From positions 1 through 64,000 of the forward strand of contig JBJKRF010000026.1 of the NCBI GenBank assembly GCA_046704785.1: DNA of 64,000 nucleotides, read 5' to 3'. The DNA is from JBJKRF01 sp046704785. Its GTDB lineage: Bacteria; Chloroflexota; Anaerolineae; Anaerolineales; Villigracilaceae. A program made the translations under genes and the position numbers. The stretch's first letter is position 1. Each line of letters begins with the position of its first letter. Positions 8,501 to 17,292 of this stretch are shown here, piece after piece. The notes under the pieces were generated by a model. That model saw nothing but the letters and a program-made list of their open reading frames with translations, was not told the origin of the DNA and made no database searches.

Positions 8501-9511
8501 TTATGTTCCGTTAAAATTGTAGCTTAGAAGGGAATCTGTCATTCCTGTTTGCCAGATGTCTTGCTGGGTTTCTATAGGGGCGTATGCAGGCCGGACGTTC
8601 GGATTGTATGTGCCGATATTTTGATCCGTCATCAAGCCTCTTACTCTGGGCGCGGCAATGTACCGATTTACGATATCCAATTTAGGCAGTTGATGCCGGT
8701 TTTGGTCTTTGCAACTGATGATTACGGTTTCGGGGCTGACCTGGTTAATAAAATTCTGGGTGGAGGATGTGTCGCTGCCATGGTGTGGAACGAGCAAAAC
8801 ATGAGATGGAAGCATGGCGTTACAAGCCGGGGTATTGAGAATAAAGTTTTCGGTGTCTGCGGTTGCATCGCCGGTAATCAATATACTGTCGTTCCCAAAA
8901 TCAATCTTGATGACAACACTGCTGGTATTCTTCTTGTTTTCGAAAGTTTGGGATGAACCCTCGGGGGGGATGACACTGGCCGCAATGGCGGTGACGTTAC
9001 AGGCTACTCCCCCTGCCACGCCTCCTTCACATAGAAGCAAAGGATTGGGGTGGGACACGTTAACTTCCAAGCGTTGAGTATAGTTGGAATTGGCATATCT
9101 CCAACGCCAATCACGAAATGCATACGTGTTGTATTCGTTGCTTAAGCCATTTGCCGCGTTGGAACCGTAGTACATCGCTTGAAGTGGGGCATTCCCTACC
9201 AAGTCCCTCAGGGCGTTTTGGTGATCCTGGTGTGCATGGCTGATCACCAGCACATCGACATATAACTGCTTGCTGGCGGGGTCGTAATCCAGGTCTCCCT
9301 GAACATTGGCAAAGGTACGGGTTCCTAAATTCGTGGAGCCGGCGTCAATGAGCAAACGTTTCCCATTAGGACAGATCACATAAGTGCAGTTTCCCAGCCC
9401 CACATCGAGGAAGCGGATATACATCTGTCCATTCCCTGCCGGGCAAGGGCTGCCAATGTCCCCATCGGCCACGTCTTCTCCTGGAGCGTAGATTTTGTGA
9501 ATTTCGGGCAT
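8501..9511 (-). CDS. MBL-fold hydrolase, ComEC C-terminal-like
   Basis: Metallo-beta-lactamase-fold protein of 336 residues. The metal-binding signature is VISHAHQDHQNAL (HxHxDH, about 92-104). Later elements are ILITGDATADTENF and LLVPHHGSDTSST, the latter characteristic of the ComEC/Rec2-associated branch. That branch usually acts on nucleic acids or phosphoesters, but free-standing members have mostly unknown substrates. No signal peptide or membrane segments are present, unlike true ComEC. A strong AGGAG precedes the ATG at 9511. It is the third gene of the operon, 18 nt after the LamG protein gene. Confidence 0.8.
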   Translation of the reverse strand: MPEIHKIYAPGEDVADGDIGSPCPAGNGQMYIRFLDVGLGNCTYVICPNGKRLLIDAGSTNLGTRTFANVQGDLDYDPASKQLYVDVLVISHAHQDHQNALRDLVGNAPLQAMYYGSNAANGLSNEYNTYAFRDWRWRYANSNYTQRLEVNVSHPNPLLLCEGGVAGGVACNVTAIAASVIPPEGSSQTFENKKNTSSVVIKIDFGNDSILITGDATADTENFILNTPACNAMLPSHVLLVPHHGSDTSSTQNFINQVSPETVIISCKDQNRHQLPKLDIVNRYIAAPRVRGLMTDQNIGTYNPNVRPAYAPIETQQDIWQTGMTDSLLSYNFNGT

Positions 9512-9529
9512 GTTGACTTCTCCTCGAAG

Positions 9530-11122
9530 CTAGGCGGGCGAATCAAACCCGGTGATTTGCCAGACTGAATCGACCATCGCGCCGTCGTTGTGGTACAGGG
9601 AATCATCAAGCGCCGTAAAGCCGGTGCCTTCGTCGAGTATGTAGGAGGCGATCAGGGCTTCCTGTAGTGCCGTGGGCAGGTTATCCACGGGTTGCCGGAC
9701 AGGAAGATTTGTGGCAATTGTCTCCAGGGTAAAGGCGTCGCTCCATAGGCGTGCTTCGTGGATCATGCCCATGAAGAATGACGAATCGGCTTGCATGGCG
9801 GCGTTCCGCCCTATCAGTAAATCACCGCCGGTGGTGACCTCGCCGCTCACCGTGGTCTGGCCCCATCGATTTCCATTGACGTACAGGGAAAGATTCTCGC
9901 CGTCGAAAACGCCTACCAGGTAGTTCCATGTGCCCGTCTGCAAGGTTAAATGTTCCTGGCCGGGCGTCACGACCTGTTCGGTGCCATCCAGGGTCAGGGT
10001 AAATTTGGGAACGCCGCCGCCCACTTCGATCTGCCAGCCCCCCCCGCCGGCGAGGGTCGAGAGCAGCACGTCTTGCGCATCCTCCCGAAACGTATCTACC
10101 CAGGCCCAAACTTCCACCGTCAACAGCGATTGAACCTCCATGCTGGCCGAACGCGGAATGCGAATGTAACTGGAGGTGCCGTTGAAAGCAACCGAGTAGG
10201 GGCCCATCAGCACGCAGTGATTGGTGGCGTAAGGCAGGATGATAAAAATAACCTGTCCGCTTGTTTCGACCAGGTGGACAAAGCGTTTTTCACCCGACTG
10301 CGAATCACTGGAAGGAGGCGTATTCCCTTCAGGGAGGTCCGTGTCTACGATGGTTTCGACGGAGGTAAACGGGGTCTTCAGATTCAGGAATTGGGTCAGC
10401 GCGTTCAACGGATGGGTGGCGAATTCCTGTTGAAAGGCGGCGCGGACGGCGTCTTCGTAAGCCTCGTTGGCATCGTCCGCCTGCCCGGATAACTGAATGG
10501 CCTGATCCCGCAGGTCGGAGGCCGTGCTTGCATCAGTATCCGCAGTCTGTTGCGCCTCTTGCAAGGTCGCCTGGGCCTCGTCCACGGCTTGGGCAAGGTT
10601 GGGGTCATCGGGAGCCAGCTCTGCTGCTGCGACTGATTCATCGTAGGCAATTTCAGCATCCTCGACAGCTTGCCCGGCCTGCGCGGCTTCGACCTCGGCG
10701 TCGCGCGCTTGCTGTGAGGCCTCGTCAGCGGCTGTATCGGCCTGGGCGAGTTCCGTGGCCAAGCTGGGTAGATCGTCGGGGTTGGCGTCGGTTGTGGAGA
10801 ACAGGTAGTTAAGCCGCGCGATAAAGGGTTCCCGCACCGATATGTTCGGCCGGGCTACGCTGCTTTCCGTGTGGAAGGCGTCCAGGCTGGGGTCGGTGTT
10901 GGGTGTGACGTAATAAAAAGTATTGGGGTCTTCCACATATACGCGTACGTCCAGCCCTTCTGGGAGGGGCGTACCGAAAAGGTCTCCCAGCGCGGCAATC
11001 GGATCGGTGAGGAGTTGGTCGCGGAACTGGGCGTTCGAAATGGTGCGCTCGACGATCATCTGTTCCAGCGCAGCGCGAGGAAGAATGGAGGGGAGACTAT
11101 AGTTGGGAGGAGGCGTGGACAT
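9530..11122 (-). CDS. NHLP-leader-like protein with coiled coil and LamG domain
   Basis: A 530-residue multidomain protein. Residues about 17-74 match the nitrile-hydratase-alpha-like leader (NHLP) of peptide natural-product precursors: FRDQLLTDPIAALGDLFG, then PLPEGLDVRVYVEDP and a final FYYVTP. An Ala-rich, Gln- and Asp-rich coiled coil follows (about 110-225). A second, degenerate leader-like unit, FQQEFATHPLNALTQFL to VIFIILP, spans about 226-292. A LamG/ConA-like domain fills about 302-475, seen as YSVAFNGTSSYIRIP, WNYLVGVFDGENLSLYVNG and FFMGMIHEARLW. There is no signal peptide and no double-glycine cleavage site. A leader on a protein this large is very unusual, and its role is unknown. 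Confidence 0.75.
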   Translation of the reverse strand: MSTPPPNYSLPSILPRAALEQMIVERTISNAQFRDQLLTDPIAALGDLFGTPLPEGLDVRVYVEDPNTFYYVTPNTDPSLDAFHTESSVARPNISVREPFIARLNYLFSTTDANPDDLPSLATELAQADTAADEASQQARDAEVEAAQAGQAVEDAEIAYDESVAAAELAPDDPNLAQAVDEAQATLQEAQQTADTDASTASDLRDQAIQLSGQADDANEAYEDAVRAAFQQEFATHPLNALTQFLNLKTPFTSVETIVDTDLPEGNTPPSSDSQSGEKRFVHLVETSGQVIFIILPYATNHCVLMGPYSVAFNGTSSYIRIPRSASMEVQSLLTVEVWAWVDTFREDAQDVLLSTLAGGGGWQIEVGGGVPKFTLTLDGTEQVVTPGQEHLTLQTGTWNYLVGVFDGENLSLYVNGNRWGQTTVSGEVTTGGDLLIGRNAAMQADSSFFMGMIHEARLWSDAFTLETIATNLPVRQPVDNLPTALQEALIASYILDEGTGFTALDDSLYHNDGAMVDSVWQITGFDSPA

Positions 11123-11134
11123 AGCAGGTACCTT

Positions 11135-14100
11135 TTACCAATTTAAGGGGTTGAGCACTTGCCCAACCGATTCGACAGCACTCATGAACCATCCAAAGAT
11201 ATCTTTCATGGCCTTTTCGACCTCACTGACGGCGTACCCGGCAAGATTGAGCGCGTCATTGACCAACGTATCGGCAATATTCCAGGTTTCCTTGAAGAAT
11301 TTGGCAACTTCTTTGGCCGTGTAGTTGAAGGCCCGGTCGAGAGCGGTGGCGATTTGTTCTAATCCGTAACCGATGTCTTTCAGCACTTGCGCGACGGCCT
11401 CGGCGCTTTTGTGATAAAGATCGGAGATTACCTGGGCGATGTCTTCGACGGCGTAGGCGGCATATTTCAGCGCAGAAGCCAGGTCTTTGACCGAGGCTTT
11501 GAAGCCCGATTTGAGTAGGCGGGCCACATCTTCAATGCCGTATGCCATGGAATGCGCTACGCTTTTGAGGTAGCTCGCGGCCTCGTTCAATCCCAGGTGC
11601 AGGTAATTTTTCATGATATTGCCGATGTCGTCGGTCAGGGTGAAGAAGCCGTCGGCAACGTATTGGAAGAAGGCCTGGGCATCCTGGAAAAGGACGGCGC
11701 CAATATCCCATAAGTTATCTTCCAAAACCTGCTCGAAGATGCCTGGGATGTCTGAGAAGCTGGTCAGGCTGGTGGACGATAGATTTACGGTTGTGTCGGG
11801 CAGCGTCATTCGGTAGCCCGAAAGCGCGAAAGAAGCGCCAATAGACAGGTCTAACTGCGCACGTGGACCGAAGTCCAGCGTGAAATAGGCGGCTAGCGCG
11901 AGTTGCGGGTTGATCGTTCCCAGATTTTTGTTGCCCACTTTGATTGGCCCAATCTCGCTGACGGCGATACTCAGAGCGGCGTTGAACTGGAACTCGCTAC
12001 TGTTTCGGATATAGGCCGTGACCGCCATCTGCCCGAAAGCGCTGACCGAGGTGAGCGTGTAGCTGAAGCTCAGATAAAAAGCGTCGTCGGCAATGGTGGC
12101 GCTCAACTGGATGGTAGCCAGTTCCCAGATTCGCAGGGCCACCGACATATTCACGTAGGGGCTGTGCGCGGAATTGATTATGATGTACGGTCCCTCGTTC
12201 CAATGGCTGGCGTTGGCAATCGTCACTGCCGCAACGCCGTTGTGCACCGGGCCGAGGCTGATGGGGCCATCGATCTGGCCGCTTGCGGAAATCCCCGTGT
12301 CGAAATTCACTTGAAGGGCGAATCTTGCCACGAGGCCATAGACACTGACCATCCCGCTGAAAGCGATGCCAAAAGGCAGGTGCTGCCCGGTGAACGCATC
12401 TGTCCAGCCGGCCGGGTTGGCGATGACAAGGAAAGAAAACTGGTACAGGACGACGTTGTTCAGCATACTGGGAACGTACTTGGAAGCTACGAACGTACCG
12501 ATAATGGCCCCAAAGTTGATCGATCCGGACTCGCTGACGAAGAATACGTCGGGGAGAAAATCAGCCTCGAAGTTGAATTCCATCGCGGCGGTCAGCACGA
12601 TTGCGGAAGAGCCTGTTCCCAGCGTTACCTGTCCTTCGAGACCAAGGGCGACCGTCGCGCCGAAGCGAAATTCGGCGGCCATGTTGTTGAGCGTCAATCC
12701 CCTGATTCCAAAGGGTTCGATCCAGGGAGTGGTTGTTTGCAGGCGCAGGTCCAATTCCCAGCCGTTCACTTCAACATCGCCGCGCAGACCCAAATGGACG
12801 CCCATCACATAGATGCTGACTTCCATATCCAGGTCGAGGTATTCCTGGAAGGGGCGAACGTACATGGCCATCCGATCCAGGACGATGACGGGCGTGCCGC
12901 TGGATGTTTGAATAAAAGTAAAGCCTCCGTCTAAGGAGGCCATGAATTCGGTGTCTGAATAGTTTGAAGGGATGGACAGCGCAACCATGAGGGACGTGAC
13001 TCCCGTTTGTCCTTCCCCCTCGTTGCCGGCGAGCAGGTTGGATACCGCTCCAAAAGCCGAATTCGCGCCAGTGTCCAACGTCAGATTGGCGTACAAATAC
13101 ATTCCGGCGTGTACTCCCCCGGAGGAGTATTGAGGCATGATGGGCTGCCTGGAGAGCGAGCGAAAATTGAAATAAGGGTTATCGAAGGATGAAATGAGGA
13201 GGGAGGCCGCGGTGAAGGTGATGTCTCGCAGCAGCCAGACGTCGAACGCATTGGACAAATCGGTCAGCTTCCAATTCTCCGGCAGGGCAAACCCGACGGT
13301 GACGCCTGTGGCCGCATTGGTTTCCCCAAATTCCAATTCGAGCGTTCCAAAATTGGGGTTGGTGACCGTGGTGCCGAAGGCCAGAAAGTAACCGCCATTC
13401 TGAAGGCGTTGGATCAGCAGGTTGGTATTGTCCAGTGCGATTGCTGGAAGAGTAAAGCCCAGGGGAACAGAGGCGACATTCTCTATTAAACCAGCCAAAT
13501 CGATGGATGGGATCGTCCCTTGAATTGAAAGTGATCCTGGTAATTGCCAATCTACATCCACAAGTGCGAAACCGTCGCCGATGACCAGACTGCCCCCAAT
13601 TTCTGCTTGAGTTGTCCCCGGACCATTGTAATCCAGGCCGAAGCGCACTTGCTGAATTAGAAGTTGGGTGGGGCCAATCGGAATAGGCCACTCGTTATCC
13701 ACCACGACAATTGCGCTGTACGAGGGTGGGGTCACCTGAGCAAAAAGTCGAAAAACAGCGATATTGATTGCAGGTACGTCTGGGTTGATGCTACCTGTAA
13801 AGTATTGCACGACTTCGACGAGATTCAGATTTGTGCCTTGCTCGAGTTCGGCCGCAAATACGTACTCCGGGTAAACTGCGCTTACATCCAGTTTTGCATC
13901 TTCAAAGATGTCGATTTCACCGAAGAGCATGGCTCCCAAGGCAGGATTCGTCATGGGGTTGGTTAGTCTGAAGGTGAGTTCAATATCATCGACAGAAATT
14001 ACTTTTTCGAATCCGGCATCAGGGTTCGAGACCAAGGTGAATGGTTGAGCGGTCCTTATTCCCATCGTGACAGACATCAATTGTTTGGAGGCGTAATTAA

Positions 14101-15028
14101 CCTGCAACATGAGGGTCGAAAGGCGCACATAATCGGACAACGGCACGTCACCGAGGAGAGCCGACAAGCTTTGCCCGGCGACCAGACTCGATAGTTCATC
14201 CAACGTCGCGTAAACAGCATCTGTCAAATCGGCGTTGAACTGTAGGTACGTTGGGCGATTGTAAAAATTGGCGCTGACGGGGACGTTGACACGCGTATTG
14301 GACGCCTGAAATCGAATAACCGTCGAGAGGGTCATGACGGCGGTTGCTGTGGCGCTTTGTGTGTCTTCACTGTTCGAGGGAACCAGTTGGCTGGTGATAT
14401 CGAAGTCGACCCCCGGTACTGTAAAATAACCCAGGCTGACGTCTCCTATCACGTGTGGCGCAGCCAAGTCCATTTCGGGGATGCCTTGATGGATGTTGAT
14501 AGGGCCTTGCACTTGGATCGTTTCCCCGTTGCCAAGCAGCCAGTTCAGTTGGGCAAGCAGCCCGGTTAATTGTAAATTGCCACGGAAGTACAGGCCATAT
14601 TGGGTTGTATCACTGTCATAGGAAGCCAGGTACATACCGTACCCGATCTCATCTCCGGAGTCGAATTCCAGCTCTGGCAGAAAAGTTGTTCCCAGGGATG
14701 GAAAACTGACGGCGAAAGTCCAGCCCGGTTGGGCAACAGCCGCCAGATTCATGGTTGCGACACCCCGTTCGTCATCGAAACCAAAAACGGCATTGACGGA
14801 GGTGCTGCCAAAGGGTTGGTTGCTCCCTTGTCCTGTCACAATAATGGCATTTGGCTGAGTAGAAGAAGAAGCCCCCGTTAGAACCAATTGATTCTCTTGC
14901 ATGTAGGCGTCGATTAAGTTTTGGATTTCCCCCGGTCCCAGCGCATCATCCGCGAGTGTAAATGTGCCTTCGTCGAAACAGTCAGAAACAATTTGTATGA
15001 CATCGTCAATGTTGGCCGGGATGGTCAT
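11135..15028 (-). CDS. Giant beta-rich protein with C-terminal amphipathic-helix repeats
   Basis: A 1297-residue protein without signal peptide and without a family I can name. Residues about 50-1140 are rich in alternating hydrophobic residues, Gly, Asn and Thr, with repeated stretches such as LTDLSNAFDVWLLRDITFTA and INFGAIIGTFV. This suggests an extended beta-solenoid or repeated beta-sandwich. Residues about 1145-1297 change to degenerate repeats of 14-16 residues with Tyr, Val-Ala and Leu-Lys positions, such as AEAVAQVLKDIGYG and LEQIATALDRAFNY. These look like membrane-surface amphipathic helices. A TTG at 15031 is in frame, but the ATG at 15028 lies 8 bp behind AGAGGA and is preferred. 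It is the first gene of the operon, 12 nt before the leader/LamG gene. Confidence 0.7.
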   Translation of the reverse strand: MTIPANIDDVIQIVSDCFDEGTFTLADDALGPGEIQNLIDAYMQENQLVLTGASSSTQPNAIIVTGQGSNQPFGSTSVNAVFGFDDERGVATMNLAAVAQPGWTFAVSFPSLGTTFLPELEFDSGDEIGYGMYLASYDSDTTQYGLYFRGNLQLTGLLAQLNWLLGNGETIQVQGPINIHQGIPEMDLAAPHVIGDVSLGYFTVPGVDFDITSQLVPSNSEDTQSATATAVMTLSTVIRFQASNTRVNVPVSANFYNRPTYLQFNADLTDAVYATLDELSSLVAGQSLSALLGDVPLSDYVRLSTLMLQVNYASKQLMSVTMGIRTAQPFTLVSNPDAGFEKVISVDDIELTFRLTNPMTNPALGAMLFGEIDIFEDAKLDVSAVYPEYVFAAELEQGTNLNLVEVVQYFTGSINPDVPAINIAVFRLFAQVTPPSYSAIVVVDNEWPIPIGPTQLLIQQVRFGLDYNGPGTTQAEIGGSLVIGDGFALVDVDWQLPGSLSIQGTIPSIDLAGLIENVASVPLGFTLPAIALDNTNLLIQRLQNGGYFLAFGTTVTNPNFGTLELEFGETNAATGVTVGFALPENWKLTDLSNAFDVWLLRDITFTAASLLISSFDNPYFNFRSLSRQPIMPQYSSGGVHAGMYLYANLTLDTGANSAFGAVSNLLAGNEGEGQTGVTSLMVALSIPSNYSDTEFMASLDGGFTFIQTSSGTPVIVLDRMAMYVRPFQEYLDLDMEVSIYVMGVHLGLRGDVEVNGWELDLRLQTTTPWIEPFGIRGLTLNNMAAEFRFGATVALGLEGQVTLGTGSSAIVLTAAMEFNFEADFLPDVFFVSESGSINFGAIIGTFVASKYVPSMLNNVVLYQFSFLVIANPAGWTDAFTGQHLPFGIAFSGMVSVYGLVARFALQVNFDTGISASGQIDGPISLGPVHNGVAAVTIANASHWNEGPYIIINSAHSPYVNMSVALRIWELATIQLSATIADDAFYLSFSYTLTSVSAFGQMAVTAYIRNSSEFQFNAALSIAVSEIGPIKVGNKNLGTINPQLALAAYFTLDFGPRAQLDLSIGASFALSGYRMTLPDTTVNLSSTSLTSFSDIPGIFEQVLEDNLWDIGAVLFQDAQAFFQYVADGFFTLTDDIGNIMKNYLHLGLNEAASYLKSVAHSMAYGIEDVARLLKSGFKASVKDLASALKYAAYAVEDIAQVISDLYHKSAEAVAQVLKDIGYGLEQIATALDRAFNYTAKEVAKFFKETWNIADTLVNDALNLAGYAVSEVEKAMKDIFGWFMSAVESVGQVLNPLNW

Positions 15029-15330
15029 CAAATTTTCCTCTCACGAGCTTAATGGCGCGGATATGATGAATGCTGTTTAATTAGCGCTTCTTTTTTTGAA
15101 GAAACGAGAGATCCTCACTCTGTTTTTGCTGAAGGTGCGCTCCTATTTGCCTCACGGGCAATTGCCACCTTTAAGGCCGGAATATACCACATTATTGGAG
15201 ACGAAACAAGCATTGCTTCGCTCGGGGGTTTCACGAAGAAGTGGTCTTCAGCGACGTGACGGTCTCCGGGCCCGTGACGATGGCCCTTTTGCCTATGCTA
15301 CGAGTCGCCTCTACCCTGATTGAAGGGCAG
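15029..15330. other. Divergent intergenic region
   Basis: About 300 bp between the start of the giant-protein operon and the E1 alpha gene, so it must hold both promoters. I see no convincing gene. Short inverted pieces are present but no clear operator. Towards the operon the Shine-Dalgarno AGAGGA is clear, but I cannot assign its -10 box with confidence. Confidence 0.5.
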
Positions 15331-15336
15331 TATAAT
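15331..15336 (+). promoter_or_regulatory. -10 box of a probable leaderless E1 alpha mRNA
   Basis: A perfect TATAAT ends exactly 10 nt before the ATG at 15347. Transcription starting 6-7 nt after the -10 box would begin within a few bases of the start codon. No Shine-Dalgarno is present, which fits leaderless initiation. Confidence 0.6.
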
Positions 15337-15346
15337 CAACCCCGCC

Positions 15347-16237
15347 ATGTCAGACGATACCATGTTATACAGAACGATGTTACTTATCCGCCGCTTCGAG
15401 GAGCGGGCGTTGGCCGAATTCTCGACGGGTAAGCTGTTTGGCACAACGCATGCCTATATCGGACAAGAAGCAGACGCTGCCGGCATTTTCGATGTCGTCG
15501 ATCCGGACGACATCGTCCTGAGTAATCATCGTTGTCACGGTCACTTCCTGGCCTATGGTGGCGACCCCTATCGATTGGCTGCTGAACTGATGGGCAAAGC
15601 CAGCGGACTGGTAGGCGGGCGCGGCGGCAGCCAACACATTCATTGGCGTAATTTTTTCTCGAACGGCGTCCAGGGAGGGATCACCCCGGTGGGGACCGGC
15701 ATGGCGCTGGCAGAGAAAGTCCGCAAGACCGGTAAGCTCGTCCTGGCCTTCATCGGCGACGGCACGTTGGGGGAAGGCGTGGTCTACGAGAGTCTCAACA
15801 TCGCCTCCCTGTGGTCGCTGCCCATCTTATTCGTTTTGGAGAATAACCGTTACGCTCAGACCACGCCCATCGAATTGGCGGTTTCCGGCTCGATGGCAGG
15901 CCGCTTTGCAGCCTTTGGTATACGCACCTTTGAATTGGAATCTAGCGACGTTCGGGCCGTGCGCACCCTGGCAGATGCGGCTCTGCGTTTTGTCCGTGAG
16001 CAGATGCGCCCTGCTGCGTTGATTCTGCATACCTATCGTTTTGCAGCGCATTCCAAGGGCGATGATGTCCGTGATCCGGCCGAGGTGGAGCGCCATAAAA
16101 AAGACGACCCGTTGCTCGTCCAGGCTCCGCGCTTGGCGGAGGCTGAGCGTGCTTGCGTAGAAGATGATGTAGCTGCGCAAATCGAGTCAGCCTTCAACCG
16201 CGCCTTAACCGATCCATTTCCCGTTTTACAACAATGA
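15347..16237 (+). CDS. TPP-dependent 2-oxoacid (pyruvate/acetoin) dehydrogenase E1 alpha subunit
   Basis: A 296-residue subunit that binds thiamine diphosphate and decarboxylates a 2-oxoacid (or cleaves acetoin), passing the acyl unit to a lipoyl domain. The early motif IGQEADAAGIFD, then GGRGGSQHIHW, and the TPP signature GDGTLGEGVVYESLN ending in ENNRYAQTT are all present. The TTG at 15320 is in frame, but the ATG at 15347 is preferred because a -10 box lies between them. The beta-subunit gene overlaps by four bases (ATGA). At 296 residues it is slightly short for the family. No E3 gene is near. The only lipoyl protein nearby is the composite at 18134. Confidence 0.9.
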   Translation: MSDDTMLYRTMLLIRRFEERALAEFSTGKLFGTTHAYIGQEADAAGIFDVVDPDDIVLSNHRCHGHFLAYGGDPYRLAAELMGKASGLVGGRGGSQHIHWRNFFSNGVQGGITPVGTGMALAEKVRKTGKLVLAFIGDGTLGEGVVYESLNIASLWSLPILFVLENNRYAQTTPIELAVSGSMAGRFAAFGIRTFELESSDVRAVRTLADAALRFVREQMRPAALILHTYRFAAHSKGDDVRDPAEVERHKKDDPLLVQAPRLAEAERACVEDDVAAQIESAFNRALTDPFPVLQQ

Positions 16238-17229
16238 TCACCGTCCTCGAACGTCTCAACCAGGCGCTGCACCAGTCCATGCGCAGTGATGAGCGCGTCT
16301 ACGTGCTCGGCGAGGACATCCTCGACCCGTACGGCGGCGCCTTCAAGGTGACGCGTGGTCTGAGTACGGCCTTCCCCGAGCGTGTCTTGACCACGCCCAT
16401 CTCGGAAGCCGCCCTGCTCGGCGTTGCCAACGGGATGGCCTTACGGGGCTTACGCCCCGTGGCCGAGATCATGTTCGGCGATTTCGTCACGCTGACCATC
16501 GACCAACTCGTCAATCATGCGGCCAAATTTCGCTGGATGTATAACGATCAGGTACGCGTTCCGCTGGTGGTGCGTACGCCCATGGGTGGGCGGCGCGGCT
16601 ACGGGCCGACGCACTCCCAATCGTTGGAGAAGCTTCTTCTGGGCGTGCCCGGCCTGCGCGTGGTGGCGCCCAATACCCTGGGCGACCCGGCGGACTTGTT
16701 GCAGACTGCCATCTTGCGTGACGACGATCCGTTGCTGTTCGTCGAACATAAGCTGTTGTACACACGCCCCTTATTGGAAAAAGGCGTAGGCGAGTTGACC
16801 GATTTTAACGTCGAGATGTTCGGTGAACCCTACCCGACCTTCCGCCTGGATTGTGGCGAAGTGCCGCAGTTGACGTTTGCCACCTATGGTTACAACTTCG
16901 GACTCGTTCGGGCGGCTGCGTTGGAACTGCTCTACGAACGGGAAATCTTTAGCGAAATTGTGTTGTTCAGCCAGCTCAGCCCCTTTGAGCTGAATCCGCT
17001 CTTCGATTCGTTGCGCTGTTCGCGCAGACTCTTGACGGTTGAGGAAGGGACGCTGACCCTTGGTTGGGGGGCGGAAGTGGCCGCTCGCACAGCGGAAAAA
17101 CTTCCGGGGTGCCAGGTTCGACGCGTCGCCGGGTTGGACCTGCCCATCGGTAACGCAAAATCTCTGGAAGACGTGATCCTGCCGTCGCAGGCGCAGATCG
17201 TCCAATCGGCTTTGGCGTTGCTCGAATGA
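16234..17229 (+). CDS. TPP-dependent 2-oxoacid (pyruvate/acetoin) dehydrogenase E1 beta subunit
   Basis: A 331-residue transketolase-type beta subunit that completes the E1 heterotetramer. The family pattern is clear: GEDILDPYGGAFKVTRGL near 26-43, TTPISEAALLGVANGMALRG near 53-72, MFGDFVTLTIDQLVNH near 81-96, and RTPMGGRRGYGPTHSQSLE near 114-132. Length matches PdhB/AcoB. Its ATG overlaps the alpha stop codon, so translation is coupled. Right after the stop is a perfect 20-bp terminator stem, so the E1 pair is a two-gene unit separate from the lipoyl-NeuD gene 900 bp away. Confidence 0.92.
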   Translation: MITVLERLNQALHQSMRSDERVYVLGEDILDPYGGAFKVTRGLSTAFPERVLTTPISEAALLGVANGMALRGLRPVAEIMFGDFVTLTIDQLVNHAAKFRWMYNDQVRVPLVVRTPMGGRRGYGPTHSQSLEKLLLGVPGLRVVAPNTLGDPADLLQTAILRDDDPLLFVEHKLLYTRPLLEKGVGELTDFNVEMFGEPYPTFRLDCGEVPQLTFATYGYNFGLVRAAALELLYEREIFSEIVLFSQLSPFELNPLFDSLRCSRRLLTVEEGTLTLGWGAEVAARTAEKLPGCQVRRVAGLDLPIGNAKSLEDVILPSQAQIVQSALALLE

Positions 17230-17230
17230 A

Positions 17231-17274
17231 AATCAAAAACCGGATTTCTCCATAGAGAAATCCGGTTTTTGATT
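17231..17274. terminator. Strong bidirectional terminator after E1 beta
   Basis: A perfect 20-bp inverted repeat (17231-17250 with 17255-17274), core AAAAACCGGATTTCTC, loop CATA, with A and T tracts on both sides. It separates E1 beta from the convergent DUF4013 gene. Confidence 0.9.
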
Positions 17275-17292
17275 AACGTGGAGTGTTTGATT

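Noticed and set aside
11903..12934. 343-codon plus-strand frame inside the giant gene
   Set aside because: It lies wholly antisense to the 1297-residue gene. Its protein is His/Arg/Asp-rich with no domain, as expected of a shadow frame.
16234..17229. Transketolase C-terminal half instead of E1 beta
   Set aside because: Length, the alpha-subunit neighbour and the EDILDPYGGAFKVTRGL motif fit E1 beta of 2-oxoacid dehydrogenases better.
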